From contig NZ_JACNMO010000017.1 in NCBI RefSeq assembly GCF_020622345.1, forward strand, positions 61,256 through 125,255: a stretch of DNA of 64,000 bases, written 5' to 3'. The notes below the pieces were generated by a model that saw only the letters and a list, made by a program, of their open reading frames with translations, did no database searches and had not been told where the DNA came from. Positions 1-8,709 of this stretch are shown one piece after another (the stretch's first letter is position 1; each line of letters opens with the position of its first letter). The translations under genes were made by a program, and so were the position numbers. The DNA is from Roseobacter weihaiensis. Its GTDB lineage: Bacteria > Pseudomonadota > Alphaproteobacteria > Rhodobacterales > Rhodobacteraceae.

Positions 1-1122
1 GTTCGCTTCGAGCGCAATCCCTTCTACTTCAAGGTCGATCCGGAGGGGCAGCAATTGCCCTATATCGACGACGTTCGGTTCCAGGTCACGCAAGACCGCG
101 AGGTCACGCTTCTGAAGGCCATCGGGGGCGAACTCGACTTTCAGTGGCGGCGGATCAATTCGGTCGCACAGCGCCCGGTTCTGTTCCAGAACCAGGAAAA
201 AGGCGGCTACAACTTTCATGCTCGTGTGAACGCAAACATGAACGAGGCGATCTTCTACCTGAATCTCACGTCGAAAGACGAGACCAAACGCCAGCTCTAC
301 AATCAGAAGGATTTCCGCGCCGCCCTCAGCCACGCGTTTGACCGGCAGGAGATCATCGACACCGCCTTTGCCGGGCTTGGCGAACCTTACCAGGCCGCCC
401 CGCGCCCCGAGAGCATCTATTATGACGAGGAGTTCGCCACTCAGTTCACCGAGCATGACCCCGATCGGGCCAACACGCTGCTCGACGGCCTCGGATATAC
501 CAAGCGCGATGCGCGGGGCATCCGTCTTGGCCCGGACGGCCAGCCCATCCGCATCCTGCTGGAGATGGCGTCCGGCAAGAACTTCATTGATGTCGGCCCC
601 CTGATGGAGCGCAATCTGGAAGAGGTCGGGATCGATCTGGAGGTGCGGGAGATCGAGCGGTCGCTCTACGAGACCAAGCAGATCGGCAACGAGCTTGACG
701 CTGGCATCTGGGAGGGCGATGGCGGTCTTGGCGTCGAGCTCGATCCGCGGTGGTACTTCCCGTACAACTGGGAAAGCGGCTTCGCCCCCCTCTGGTCTGA
801 CTGGTATACATCCGGCGGTACTGAAGGCGAAGAGCCGTCTGAGGCCGCCCGTCGCCAGATGGAGCTGTTCGACCAGGTCACTGCAGAACCGGACCTTGAG
901 ACCCGGCAGAAACTGATGGGCGAGTTGATGGACATCGCCCGTGATGAATTCTGGGCCATCGGTCTGGTATTGCCAGCGCCGCAATACGGGGTGACCAACA
1001 AGCGTCTTTACAATGTGCCGATCTCGTTTCCGGGCTCTTTTCCCTACCCGGACCCCGCACCGGTGAACCCGCAGACGTTTTTCTACGGCGAACCCCGGGA
1101 CATTGAGCCTTATCGCGGCTGA
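1..1122 (+). CDS. ABC transporter substrate-binding protein, family 5 (5'-truncated by window)
   Basis: This is the periplasmic solute-binding protein of an Opp/Dpp-type importer, and it would deliver substrate to the two permeases that follow. The reading frame is open from base 1 with no start in view, so the N-terminus and any signal peptide lie outside the window. The visible ~373 residues match the C-terminal part of SBP family 5: an RFERNPFYF stretch near the left edge, the region around DFRAALSHAFDRQEIID, and a late run rich in prolines and aromatics (SFPGSFPYPDPAPVNPQTFF). The gene is separated by 36 bases from the first permease, with a Shine-Dalgarno GAGAGGAG in between. Family 5 proteins bind peptides, but also oligosaccharides. 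The lyase and GH88 genes in the same operon favour an unsaturated uronate oligosaccharide. The substrate is inference; the family is secure. Confidence 0.9.
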   Translation, partial: VRFERNPFYFKVDPEGQQLPYIDDVRFQVTQDREVTLLKAIGGELDFQWRRINSVAQRPVLFQNQEKGGYNFHARVNANMNEAIFYLNLTSKDETKRQLYNQKDFRAALSHAFDRQEIIDTAFAGLGEPYQAAPRPESIYYDEEFATQFTEHDPDRANTLLDGLGYTKRDARGIRLGPDGQPIRILLEMASGKNFIDVGPLMERNLEEVGIDLEVREIERSLYETKQIGNELDAGIWEGDGGLGVELDPRWYFPYNWESGFAPLWSDWYTSGGTEGEEPSEAARRQMELFDQVTAEPDLETRQKLMGELMDIARDEFWAIGLVLPAPQYGVTNKRLYNVPISFPGSFPYPDPAPVNPQTFFYGEPRDIEPYRG

Positions 1123-1158
1123 CGCGCGTTCGGGCTTCGCCTTGAGAGGAGAAAACAG

Positions 1159-2154
1159 ATGCTGCGTTACATCATCCGCCGCGTGCTCTGGGCCATCCCG
1201 ATCCTGATCGGTGTCTCGATCGTATCGTTCTTCATCATTCAACTGCCGCCGGGCAACTACCTGACCGCGCTCATGGCCTCGATGCGCGCGACGGGCGAGA
1301 GCGTGGATATGAGCCAGCTTCAGACCCTCAGCGAGCGCTACGGCCTCGATGAGCCCATGATCGTGCAGTACTGGAAATGGATCTCCGGCATCGTTCTACG
1401 CGGCGATTTCGGCCAGTCGTTCCTCTATACACGCCCTGTCTCGGATCTTTTGTGGGAGCGGCTGGGCCTCACTTTCATCCTTGCTTTCACGTCGATGATC
1501 TTCGTCTGGCTCATCGCCTTTCCCATCGGTGTCTACTCTGCCGTGCGGAAGTATTCGATCGGCGACTACGTGATGACCTTCGTGGGTTTCATCGGCCTTG
1601 CAACGCCCAATTTCCTGATCGCGCTGATCCTGATGTACGTATCGTTCACTGTCTTCGGCCAGTCGGCGGGGGGGCTCTTCAGCCCGCAATATCTGGACGC
1701 GCCTTGGTCCTGGGCGAAATTCGCCGACATGATGTCGAAGATCTGGATCCCCGTTGTCGTCATCGGCACTGCAGGCACCGCTGCGCTTATCCGCATTATG
1801 CGGGCCAACATGCTGGACGAGTTGCCCAAAACCTACGTTGACGCGGCCCGTGCGCGTGGGCTTTCGGGCGCACACGCCGTGACCAAATATCCGCTGCGCG
1901 TCGCGCTCAACCCGTTCGTCAGCCGCATCGGCTGGGAATTGCCCGAGCTGATCTCGGGCGCCACGATCACCGCGATTGTGCTGTCTTTGCCAACAACCGG
2001 ACCGCTGCTGCTGGAGGCGCTTCTGGCCCAGGACATGTATCTCGCCGGATCCTTCATCATGATGCTGTCGGTCCTGACCGTCATCGGCACGCTGATCTCG
2101 GATTTGCTGTTGGCGTGGCTCGATCCGCGGATCCGGCAGGGAGTGGTGGGATGA
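1159..2154 (+). CDS. ABC transporter permease, DppB/OppB type
   Basis: Inner-membrane permease of the Opp/Dpp-type importer, 331 residues, the normal length for the family. The N-terminus MLRYIIRRVLWAIPILIGVS is the typical OppB first membrane segment, and several further hydrophobic segments follow. The cytoplasmic EAA loop that contacts the ATPase is visible as DAARARGLSGAHAVTKYPLR. The start is supported by an AGGAG-type ribosome site just upstream. The stop codon overlaps the start of the next permease (ATGA), so the two partner subunits are translationally coupled. It should form the channel with the OppC-like protein and be powered by the two ATPases downstream. Confidence 0.93.
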   Translation: MLRYIIRRVLWAIPILIGVSIVSFFIIQLPPGNYLTALMASMRATGESVDMSQLQTLSERYGLDEPMIVQYWKWISGIVLRGDFGQSFLYTRPVSDLLWERLGLTFILAFTSMIFVWLIAFPIGVYSAVRKYSIGDYVMTFVGFIGLATPNFLIALILMYVSFTVFGQSAGGLFSPQYLDAPWSWAKFADMMSKIWIPVVVIGTAGTAALIRIMRANMLDELPKTYVDAARARGLSGAHAVTKYPLRVALNPFVSRIGWELPELISGATITAIVLSLPTTGPLLLEALLAQDMYLAGSFIMMLSVLTVIGTLISDLLLAWLDPRIRQGVVG

Positions 2155-3317
2155 GCCGCGCGCGGACCGATCCGGCCACCGCCGAGCAGGCGGCCGCCTC
2201 TGCTGCCCTGGGCGCGCCCGTTGCTCCGACCCGTGTGCATGTCGCGGGGCAGTGGCGGCTGATGTGGTGGAAGTTCCGCAAGCACCGTCTGGCGCTCTGG
2301 TCGGGTGTGCTGGTCCTTTTGATCTATGTCGTGGCGCTCTTTGCACCCTTCGTGGCGCCCAAGGACCCCAATGACTACGCGTCGGCCTATCTCTACGCAC
2401 CGCCTATGCCGGTAGAGGTCTCGCTGCGCGGCCCGCAGGGGGAGTTTGGCCTGTTCTTCAAGAGCTATGAGCTCACGGCAACGACCGACCCGCTGACGCT
2501 CGAGAAGACCTATGTCATCAACCGCGACGCGCTTGTGCCGCTTGGGTTCTTCGCGCCAACCGAGCCCTACAGCATGCTGGGCCTGCCGATGAACCGCGTG
2601 CTGTTCGGCCCGGTTAATTACGAGCAACCTTTCTACCTGCTCGGCGCGGACCGCCTGGGCCGCGACGTCTACTCCCGTGTCATCCATGGAACACGCGTGT
2701 CGATGACCGTGGGGCTTGTCGGTGTCCTCATCAGTCTGGTGCTGGGCATCGTGCTGGGCGGCATCTCGGGCTATTTCGGCGGCTTTGTCGACGATGCCGT
2801 ACAGCGGACCATCGAGTTTCTTAAATCCATCCCGACCATCCCCCTCTGGATGGGGCTCGCTGCGGCGATCCCGACAGTCTGGTCGCCCATCGCGGTCTAC
2901 TTCATGGTCACCGTCATCTTGTCGCTCGTCGGCTGGACGGGACTCGCCCGCGAGGTGCGTGGCCGCTTCATGGCGCTCAAATCCGAAGACTTCGTGACCG
3001 CCGCCCGGCTCGACGGCTGCTCGGAAATGCGGATAGTCCTGCGTCACATGGTGCCCTCCTTCGCCAGTCACATCATCGCTACGCTGACGCTTGCCATCCC
3101 CACGATGATTTTGGCCGAAACGGCATTGTCCTTTCTGGGCATCGGCCTGCGCCCGCCTGTCGTTTCATGGGGCGTGCTGCTGCAGGAGGCGCAGAACATC
3201 CGCACGATTGCCACGGCACCTTGGCTGTTCGCGCCGGGCGTGGCGGTCGTGGTATCGGTCCTGGCGCTGAATTTCCTAGGCGACGGCCTTCGCGATGCGG
3301 CAGATCCCTATGCGTGA
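2151..3317 (+). CDS. ABC transporter permease, DppC/OppC type
   Basis: Second inner-membrane permease, 388 residues. The start at the ATGA overlap is chosen over an in-frame upstream start at 2115 that would run deep into the previous gene. After a cytoplasmic N-terminal tail there is one membrane segment (WSGVLVLLIYVVALFAPFV), then an unusually long periplasmic loop of about 100 residues (roughly 70-165), then the remaining segments of the transport domain. A signature of this subfamily, FLLGADRLGRDVYSRVIHG-like, is seen at about residues 162-182. The EAA loop is present near AARLDGCSEMRIVLRHMVPS. OppC proteins with such a loop are seen in oligosaccharide-linked members, so the loop may help dock the binding protein; that last point is inference. 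Confidence 0.93.
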   Translation: MSRARTDPATAEQAAASAALGAPVAPTRVHVAGQWRLMWWKFRKHRLALWSGVLVLLIYVVALFAPFVAPKDPNDYASAYLYAPPMPVEVSLRGPQGEFGLFFKSYELTATTDPLTLEKTYVINRDALVPLGFFAPTEPYSMLGLPMNRVLFGPVNYEQPFYLLGADRLGRDVYSRVIHGTRVSMTVGLVGVLISLVLGIVLGGISGYFGGFVDDAVQRTIEFLKSIPTIPLWMGLAAAIPTVWSPIAVYFMVTVILSLVGWTGLAREVRGRFMALKSEDFVTAARLDGCSEMRIVLRHMVPSFASHIIATLTLAIPTMILAETALSFLGIGLRPPVVSWGVLLQEAQNIRTIATAPWLFAPGVAVVVSVLALNFLGDGLRDAADPYA

Positions 3318-4335
3318 GCCCGACACCCTCCTGGAAGTGCGGGACCTTGCCACGCATTTCTTCACCGACGAGGGTGTCGTGCGCGCTGTCGATGGGGCGT
3401 CCTTCGACATCCCGCGCGGCAAGACACTCTGCATCGTCGGCGAGAGCGGGTCGGGCAAATCGGTCATGGCGCGCGCGGTCATGGGCCTGACGCGCGCACC
3501 GGGGCGCGTCGTTGGCGGCTCGGTGCTCTGGTGCCCCGATCAGGACGGTCAGGCGACCGACCTTGCAACTTTGCACGGCAACAGCCGTGCCTACCGGGCC
3601 ATCCGCGGCCCCGAGATCGGCATGATCTTTCAGGAGCCCATGGCCGCCTTGTCGCCGGTCCACACCATCGGGACGCAGCTCGCCGAATCCGTTCGATCCC
3701 GCCATGCGGTGAGCAAGCGCGAGACGCGCGAACGCGGGATCGAGGCACTGGCCCGGGTCGGCATCCCGGAGCCTGCGGCCCGCTACGACCAGTACGGCTT
3801 TGAGCTCTCGGGCGGTATGCGCCAGCGGGCGATGATCGCAATGGCGCTTGCTGCCGAACCGAAGCTGTTGATCGCCGACGAGCCCACAACCGCACTCGAT
3901 GTCACCACACAGGCCGGTATCCTCGATCTGATCCTCGACCTGCAGTCCGAGACCGGTATGACCGTGATGTTCATCACCCACGATCTCGGCGTGGTTGCCG
4001 AGATCGCCGACAGCGTCGCCGTCATGTATCTGGGCCGGGTGGTCGAACATGCTGATGTCGATACGGCCTTTCACGCCCCCGCCCACCCCTATACCGAGGC
4101 GCTCTTGCGCGCGCTTCCGTCGATCCACGCCAAGACCGGGGAACGGCTGGCCGCCATCCCCGGCATGGTGCCGCATCCTTTCGCCCGGCCCGCGGGGTGC
4201 GCCTTTCACCCGCGCTGCCACCGTTTCCGCCCGGGGCTTTGCGAGACGCGCGAGCCCGAGAATGTGCCGGTCGCACCGGGTCACGGCGCGCGCTGCCTGC
4301 TGCTGAAGCCTGCGCGGAAGGCGGCTGCCGAATGA
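3295..4335 (+). CDS. ABC transporter ATP-binding protein, OppD/DppD type
   Basis: First of two ATPases that drive the importer. The Walker A is GESGSGKS, the ABC signature LSGGMRQR, the Walker B LLIADEPT, and the switch histidine is in FITHD. The C-terminal oligopeptide-transporter extension ends with cysteines in the spacing typical of OppD (CAFHPRC...C...C), which in some homologues bind an iron-sulfur cluster. The gene overlaps the end of the second permease. The start at 3295 is the longer choice; an ATG at 3310 ([10 protein letters not shown]) would shorten the overlap to 8 bases and is equally plausible. The next gene begins at an ATGA overlap, showing a tightly coupled operon. Confidence 0.93.
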   Translation: MRQIPMREPDTLLEVRDLATHFFTDEGVVRAVDGASFDIPRGKTLCIVGESGSGKSVMARAVMGLTRAPGRVVGGSVLWCPDQDGQATDLATLHGNSRAYRAIRGPEIGMIFQEPMAALSPVHTIGTQLAESVRSRHAVSKRETRERGIEALARVGIPEPAARYDQYGFELSGGMRQRAMIAMALAAEPKLLIADEPTTALDVTTQAGILDLILDLQSETGMTVMFITHDLGVVAEIADSVAVMYLGRVVEHADVDTAFHAPAHPYTEALLRALPSIHAKTGERLAAIPGMVPHPFARPAGCAFHPRCHRFRPGLCETREPENVPVAPGHGARCLLLKPARKAAAE

Positions 4336-5369
4336 CCGAAATGCTGCTCGAGATCCGCGACCTTTGCAAACACTACCCCTTGGGCGGCCCCGGCCTTCTG
4401 CGCAGGCGCGCAGTTCCGGTGGTGCGGGCCGTGGATCGGGTCAGCTTCGACATTGCCGAGGGCGAGACCCTCAGCCTCGTGGGCGAGTCGGGCTGCGGAA
4501 AGACCACACTCGGCAAGACGATCATGCGGGCCCATCCGGCAACCTCGGGTGAAATGCGCTATCGCCGTGCCGACGGGTCCATCGTCGATCTCGGCAGGCT
4601 GGACGGCGCAGCACTCAAGGCAGCCCACCGCGAGATCCGCATGATATTCCAGGATCCGAACGGCTCGCTCAATCCTCGCCTTAGTGTGCGCGATATTGTG
4701 GGTGAACCCCTGCGCGTGCGGCGCATCGCACAAGGCGCGGCGCTGGAAAAACGCGTGGCCGAGCTTCTGGAGAAGGTCGGGTTGCGCCCCGAATACTTGC
4801 ACCGCTATCCACACGCCTTCTCGGGCGGCGAGCGCCAACGCATCGGCATTGCACGCGCGCTTGCACTCGATCCGCGGCTGGTCGTCGCCGATGAGGCCGT
4901 CTCCGCGCTTGATGTCTCGATCCAGGCGCAGACACTGAACCTTTTGAGCGATCTGAAATCTGAGTTCGGGTTGACATTCCTCTTCATTGCGCACGACCTG
5001 TCGGTGGTGCGCCACATCTCGGACCGCGTGGCGGTGATGTATGTGGGCCGGATGGTCGAACTGGCCAAGACCGAGGCGCTGTTCACCCGGCCGCGCCATC
5101 CCTACACCGAGGCGCTCATGTCTTCGGTGCCGATCCCCGACCCACGGCTGCGCAGGGCGCGCAAGCGCATCCGGCTGGCCGGCGAGGTGGCCAGCCCGAT
5201 CAACTCGCCTTCGGGTTGCGCCTTTCATCCGCGCTGCCCCTATGCCACCGAGATCTGTGTGCGCGACGTACCGCAGTTGCGTCCCACCGGCGGGGGCCTC
5301 GCTGCCTGCCACCACGCCGAGACGCTGGAGCTCGCCGGGGTGTCCCACATCGCAGAGGGCGCCGAATGA
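4332..5369 (+). CDS. ABC transporter ATP-binding protein, OppF/DppF type
   Basis: Second ATPase of the importer, 345 residues from the ATGA overlap start (an in-frame upstream start lies inside the previous gene). Walker [10 protein letters not shown], a Q-loop in [12 protein letters not shown], signature [15 protein letters not shown], Walker [12 protein letters not shown] and switch FIAHDLSVV are all intact. The aspartate-proline-x-x-serine-asparagine Q-loop pattern is typical of OppF. The C-terminal cysteine-containing extension ([14 protein letters not shown]) is present. Together with the OppD-like subunit it forms the heterodimeric motor. The end overlaps the lyase gene start by four bases, tying transport to catabolism. 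Confidence 0.93.
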   Translation: MTEMLLEIRDLCKHYPLGGPGLLRRRAVPVVRAVDRVSFDIAEGETLSLVGESGCGKTTLGKTIMRAHPATSGEMRYRRADGSIVDLGRLDGAALKAAHREIRMIFQDPNGSLNPRLSVRDIVGEPLRVRRIAQGAALEKRVAELLEKVGLRPEYLHRYPHAFSGGERQRIGIARALALDPRLVVADEAVSALDVSIQAQTLNLLSDLKSEFGLTFLFIAHDLSVVRHISDRVAVMYVGRMVELAKTEALFTRPRHPYTEALMSSVPIPDPRLRRARKRIRLAGEVASPINSPSGCAFHPRCPYATEICVRDVPQLRPTGGGLAACHHAETLELAGVSHIAEGAE

Positions 5370-7210
5370 AACACGCAGCCCTCAGTGACGTGCCGCTGAC
5401 CGACGCTTCGGCGGAAGAGATCAGGAAGATATTGCGCGACACCAAAGGCGCATCGCCCCTGCCTCCGCGCGCCGACCGCGCGGCATGGGCGGTGCTTGGG
5501 CAGCAACATGTCGCCGCCGAGATACTCACCCGAGGGGAGGCGCTGAGGGCAGCGCCCGTGCCGTCCCTACCGCTCAGCCTCTATCTCGACTACCACCGCA
5601 CCGGCCGCCGCACGGGCTACGAGGGTCCGCTCGACGCCCGGCGGGACAGGCTCGTGCAGTTGACGCTTGCCGAATGCCTGGCCGGCGACGGCGGTTACCT
5701 CGACGCGATTGCCGATACCCTCGATGCGATCCTGAACGAGCCAACATGGATCGTTCCGGCTCATGGATTCGGGTTTTCGGACGGTCTGCCCCCGCCGGAC
5801 CTGCAAAGCATCGACCTCTGGTCCGCCATGGCCTGCCTGCTGGTGGCCGAGGTTGATCATCTGCTCGATGATGCGCTGCACCCCGTCCTGCGCGCGCGCG
5901 TTCGGGAGGTCGTCGACATGCGCGGTATCACACCGCTTCTTGCCCGCGATGACATGCGCTGGATGGGCGCCGCCGAGACCGGCCGTTGCAGTCCCAACTG
6001 GGCACCGGTTTGTGCCGGGTTGACAGCGGGTGCCGCCATTTACCTGGAGCCAGATACCGATCGACTGGCCCGCGTGCTTGCCAAGGCGCTGCGCGAGATC
6101 GCCCACTACCGCGACCACTTCCCCCCAGACGGTGGCTGCGCCGAGGGCGTTGGCTACTGGGAGAAGGGCATATTCGCCACCGCAGCCTTTGCAGAGCTGG
6201 TCGCGGCGCGCACCGAGGGACGCATCGACCCGCTTGTGCATCCCCGTTTCCGGACCATCGCGGGCTTCCCATTGGCGGTGCATCTGGGCCCGCAGGTGTT
6301 TCCGGCCTTCTCGGATACTGACCGGGGGCGCTCAGTCCAGACCGCGCTCCTACGGCACCTCGCGCGGCGCCTCGATCTGGCCGCCCTCGCGGCGGTGGAC
6401 CCCTCCGGAGAGGCGGGTCGGCGCCTGACCACGCGCTACCCTGCCGAGCAGATCCGCGACCTGACGTGGTGGGAAGATGCAGGTCCGGCCCATGACGCGG
6501 CCGAAGCCGAGTGGCTCCCCGACACGCAAATTTTCATCGCGCGGCTCGACCCGGCCGATCCCGACGCGCTCACGCTTGCGGTGAAGGGCGGACATAATGC
6601 CGAGCCGCATAACCACAATGACGTGGGCAGTTTCGTCATCCGCGCGGGCGGCACCACGGCGGTGGCCGAGTTGGGCGCGGGTGTCTACACACGTGACACC
6701 TTCCGGCCCGAGGCGCGCTATGACCAGCCGATGTATGGCAGCCAGGGCCATTCGGTCCCTGTCATAGGGGGGCGCGGGCAACGGACCGGTCGTGTCGCTG
6801 CTGCCGGCAAGGTGACGTGCGAGGGCGACAGGCTCTCCCTCGACCTTGCCGCGTGCTATCCACCGGAGCTCGGGCTTGCGACACTGCTCCGCAGCGTTGC
6901 GCTCGACCGGCAGCAGGGCGCGGTTCGTGTCACGGACATCGCCCTGTTCGATGGCCCGGTCTTGCCTCTGGTCTCGGCGGTCATGACCTTCGAGATGCCG
7001 CAGACCCTCGCGCCGGGTCGCATTCGCCTCGGTTCCCTGATCCTTGAACACGATCCCGCGCTGACGATCCGGACCGAGACCCTCCCGGGCCTGCAGTTCC
7101 GCGACGGCTCCACGGCCGATGCGTACCGCATCCTCGTGACCGCTCTCCAGTCCGACGCGCCCGACGTCACGCTTGTTTTTCGCCCCATCACCGCCAGGAG
7201 CTCCGCATGA
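5366..7210 (+). CDS. Heparinase II/III family protein, probable uronate oligosaccharide lyase
   Basis: A 614-residue protein in the heparinase II/III-like lyase group, which cleaves uronic-acid polymers by beta-elimination and leaves a 4,5-unsaturated uronate at the new end. The N-terminal ~350 residues look like the helical toroid domain, with a possible substrate-groove segment NWAPVCAGLTAGAAIY. The C-terminal half has the conserved heparinase II/III core GGHNAEPHNHNDVGSFVI, whose histidines and aspartate are characteristic of the family. No signal peptide is visible, so it probably acts in the cytoplasm on imported oligosaccharides. The start is the ATGA overlap with the upstream ATPase. 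It is directly followed by a GH88 hydrolase, the expected next enzyme. The polymer is not determined: glucuronan, ulvan-type or glycosaminoglycan fragments are all possible. Confidence 0.85.
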   Translation: MKHAALSDVPLTDASAEEIRKILRDTKGASPLPPRADRAAWAVLGQQHVAAEILTRGEALRAAPVPSLPLSLYLDYHRTGRRTGYEGPLDARRDRLVQLTLAECLAGDGGYLDAIADTLDAILNEPTWIVPAHGFGFSDGLPPPDLQSIDLWSAMACLLVAEVDHLLDDALHPVLRARVREVVDMRGITPLLARDDMRWMGAAETGRCSPNWAPVCAGLTAGAAIYLEPDTDRLARVLAKALREIAHYRDHFPPDGGCAEGVGYWEKGIFATAAFAELVAARTEGRIDPLVHPRFRTIAGFPLAVHLGPQVFPAFSDTDRGRSVQTALLRHLARRLDLAALAAVDPSGEAGRRLTTRYPAEQIRDLTWWEDAGPAHDAAEAEWLPDTQIFIARLDPADPDALTLAVKGGHNAEPHNHNDVGSFVIRAGGTTAVAELGAGVYTRDTFRPEARYDQPMYGSQGHSVPVIGGRGQRTGRVAAAGKVTCEGDRLSLDLAACYPPELGLATLLRSVALDRQQGAVRVTDIALFDGPVLPLVSAVMTFEMPQTLAPGRIRLGSLILEHDPALTIRTETLPGLQFRDGSTADAYRILVTALQSDAPDVTLVFRPITARSSA

Positions 7211-8328
7211 ACGTTCCGAAACCCCAATTTTCAGCCCCATCGTGGCTGACGGATGCCCATGCTGCGGCAGCGGACCGTGTACGGAGGCTTGCCACGACCC
7301 ATGGGGCCGCTTATCTGCATGCCACCGAGGCTGGTCGCTATCCGCTCGACCTCGCATGGTGGTGGACCTCGGGCTTCTGGCCGGGGCTGCTGAACCTTCT
7401 GACCAAGGAGGATACCGATCCCCGCCTCGCCGCGCTGGCGCTGCAGGCCGAGAACGGATTGACCGCCCTTCTCGATCATGACTGGTTCGAGGAATTGCAT
7501 CACGACGTTGGCTTTCAGTTCCAGCCCACTGCCGTCATGCGCCACAAGCTGACAAGCGCCCCCGACGCGCGCCGCCGGGGTCTCGTCGCAGCGCACCTTC
7601 TGATGGGCCGTTTCAATGTCGCTGGTGGCGTGATCGAGGCATGGAACGGCGAGGCCAAGCGCGGGCATTCGATCATCGATACGCTGATGAACCTGCCTCT
7701 CCTTTTCTGGGCTACTGAAACCAGTGGCGAGCCGCGCTTCGCCAACCTTGCGCGTGCGCATCTCGCCAGTGCCATTACGGAGTTCATACGCGACGACGAT
7801 ACAACACATCACGTCGTGGTCTTTGACCAGATGACAGGCGACCGGGTCGAGGCGCTCGGTGGGCAGGGCGCGGCGCCAGACAGCGCCTGGTCGCGCGGCA
7901 TGGCCTGGGCGATCTACGGACTGGCCATCGCGGCGCGCTATACCGGCGACCCGGCGTACCGCACGCGGTCCCGCGCCGTCGCGGACCGTTTCCTCGCGCT
8001 CAACGACCCCCACGGCGTCCCGCCCTGGGACTTCCGCGCACCCGACGCCGCGACCGCCCCCCGCGACAGCTCAGCCGGCGCCGCAGCCGCTTGCGGCCTT
8101 CTGGAACTGGCCGATCTGGGCGACCCGGCCGCACATGGCCAGGCGCTTGCGCTTGTCGAAACGCTGACCGAACGCTGCGCCATGCCCGCGAGTGGGGACG
8201 GCCTGCTGGCCCACGCCACCGGCAAGCTGCCCCAAGGCCAGTTCATCGACGTGAGCCTCATCTACGGCGATTACTATTATTTCGAAGCGCTTCAGCGCTT
8301 TGCCGGCTTGAAGGAGACTTGCTGGTGA
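7207..8328 (+). CDS. Glycoside hydrolase family 88, unsaturated glucuronyl hydrolase
   Basis: A 373-residue GH88 enzyme. This family removes the 4,5-unsaturated glucuronate that lyases leave at the non-reducing end, by hydrating the double bond. Family landmarks are visible: SIIDTLMNLPLLFWA, where the aspartate is the catalytic residue in characterised homologues, SRGMAWAIYGLAIAA, and DSSAGAAAACGLLELA. The length agrees with the family. No export signal is seen. The gene starts at an ATGA overlap with the lyase and is followed without a gap by the KdgF-like cupin, so lyase, hydrolase and monouronate-opening enzyme are translated as a block. Confidence 0.92.
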   Translation: MNVPKPQFSAPSWLTDAHAAAADRVRRLATTHGAAYLHATEAGRYPLDLAWWWTSGFWPGLLNLLTKEDTDPRLAALALQAENGLTALLDHDWFEELHHDVGFQFQPTAVMRHKLTSAPDARRRGLVAAHLLMGRFNVAGGVIEAWNGEAKRGHSIIDTLMNLPLLFWATETSGEPRFANLARAHLASAITEFIRDDDTTHHVVVFDQMTGDRVEALGGQGAAPDSAWSRGMAWAIYGLAIAARYTGDPAYRTRSRAVADRFLALNDPHGVPPWDFRAPDAATAPRDSSAGAAAACGLLELADLGDPAAHGQALALVETLTERCAMPASGDGLLAHATGKLPQGQFIDVSLIYGDYYYFEALQRFAGLKETCW

Positions 8329-8663
8329 GAAATCCCGTCATTCTCGAACGCGTCGCCGCCCCGGCCATCCCGACACCCGAAGGTGCCGAGCGTCGCGTCC
8401 TCGCCCATGGCGGCGGCATGATGCTGGTAGAATTCACCTTCCCGAAATCCGGTATCGAGGCGCCGATGCACAGCCACCCGCACGAACAGCTCGGCTACGT
8501 CAAGTCGGGCGCCATCGACCTGCATATGAACGGAGAGACCACGCGGCTTACGGAGGGCGGCAGCTATTACGTACCGCCCGACATGCCGCATGGCGTGACG
8601 ATACTGGAGCCGACCGTGCTGGTCGACGCCTTCACGCCACGCCGCGAAGACTTCCTGGCCTGA
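8325..8663 (+). CDS. kdgF: Cupin, KdgF-like protein for unsaturated monouronate linearisation
   Basis: A small single-domain cupin of 112 residues. The metal-binding motif is HSHPHEQ with a later PPDMPHGV histidine, and the ending LVDAFTPRREDFL matches the ending seen in KdgF proteins. KdgF is known to speed conversion of 4,5-unsaturated uronates, released by lyases and GH88 enzymes, to the linear ketouronate. The start is GTG within a GTGA overlap with the GH88 stop, preceded by AAGGAG at a good spacing. A longer in-frame reading extends into the GH88 gene and is rejected. The context (lyase, GH88) strongly supports this role. Other cupin functions cannot be excluded from sequence alone. Confidence 0.8.
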   Translation: MRNPVILERVAAPAIPTPEGAERRVLAHGGGMMLVEFTFPKSGIEAPMHSHPHEQLGYVKSGAIDLHMNGETTRLTEGGSYYVPPDMPHGVTILEPTVLVDAFTPRREDFLA

Positions 8664-8709
8664 CTGACGGAAGAGCAAGAAATGAAACCAAACCAGAGGG
8701 GAGAATACC

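Noticed and set aside
1833..4284. Long minus-strand open frames (about 400 codons each) opposite the permease and ATPase genes
   Set aside because: They lie fully antisense to clearly identified ABC transporter genes, have histidine/arginine/glutamine-rich translations without any family motif, and result from high GC at third codon positions.
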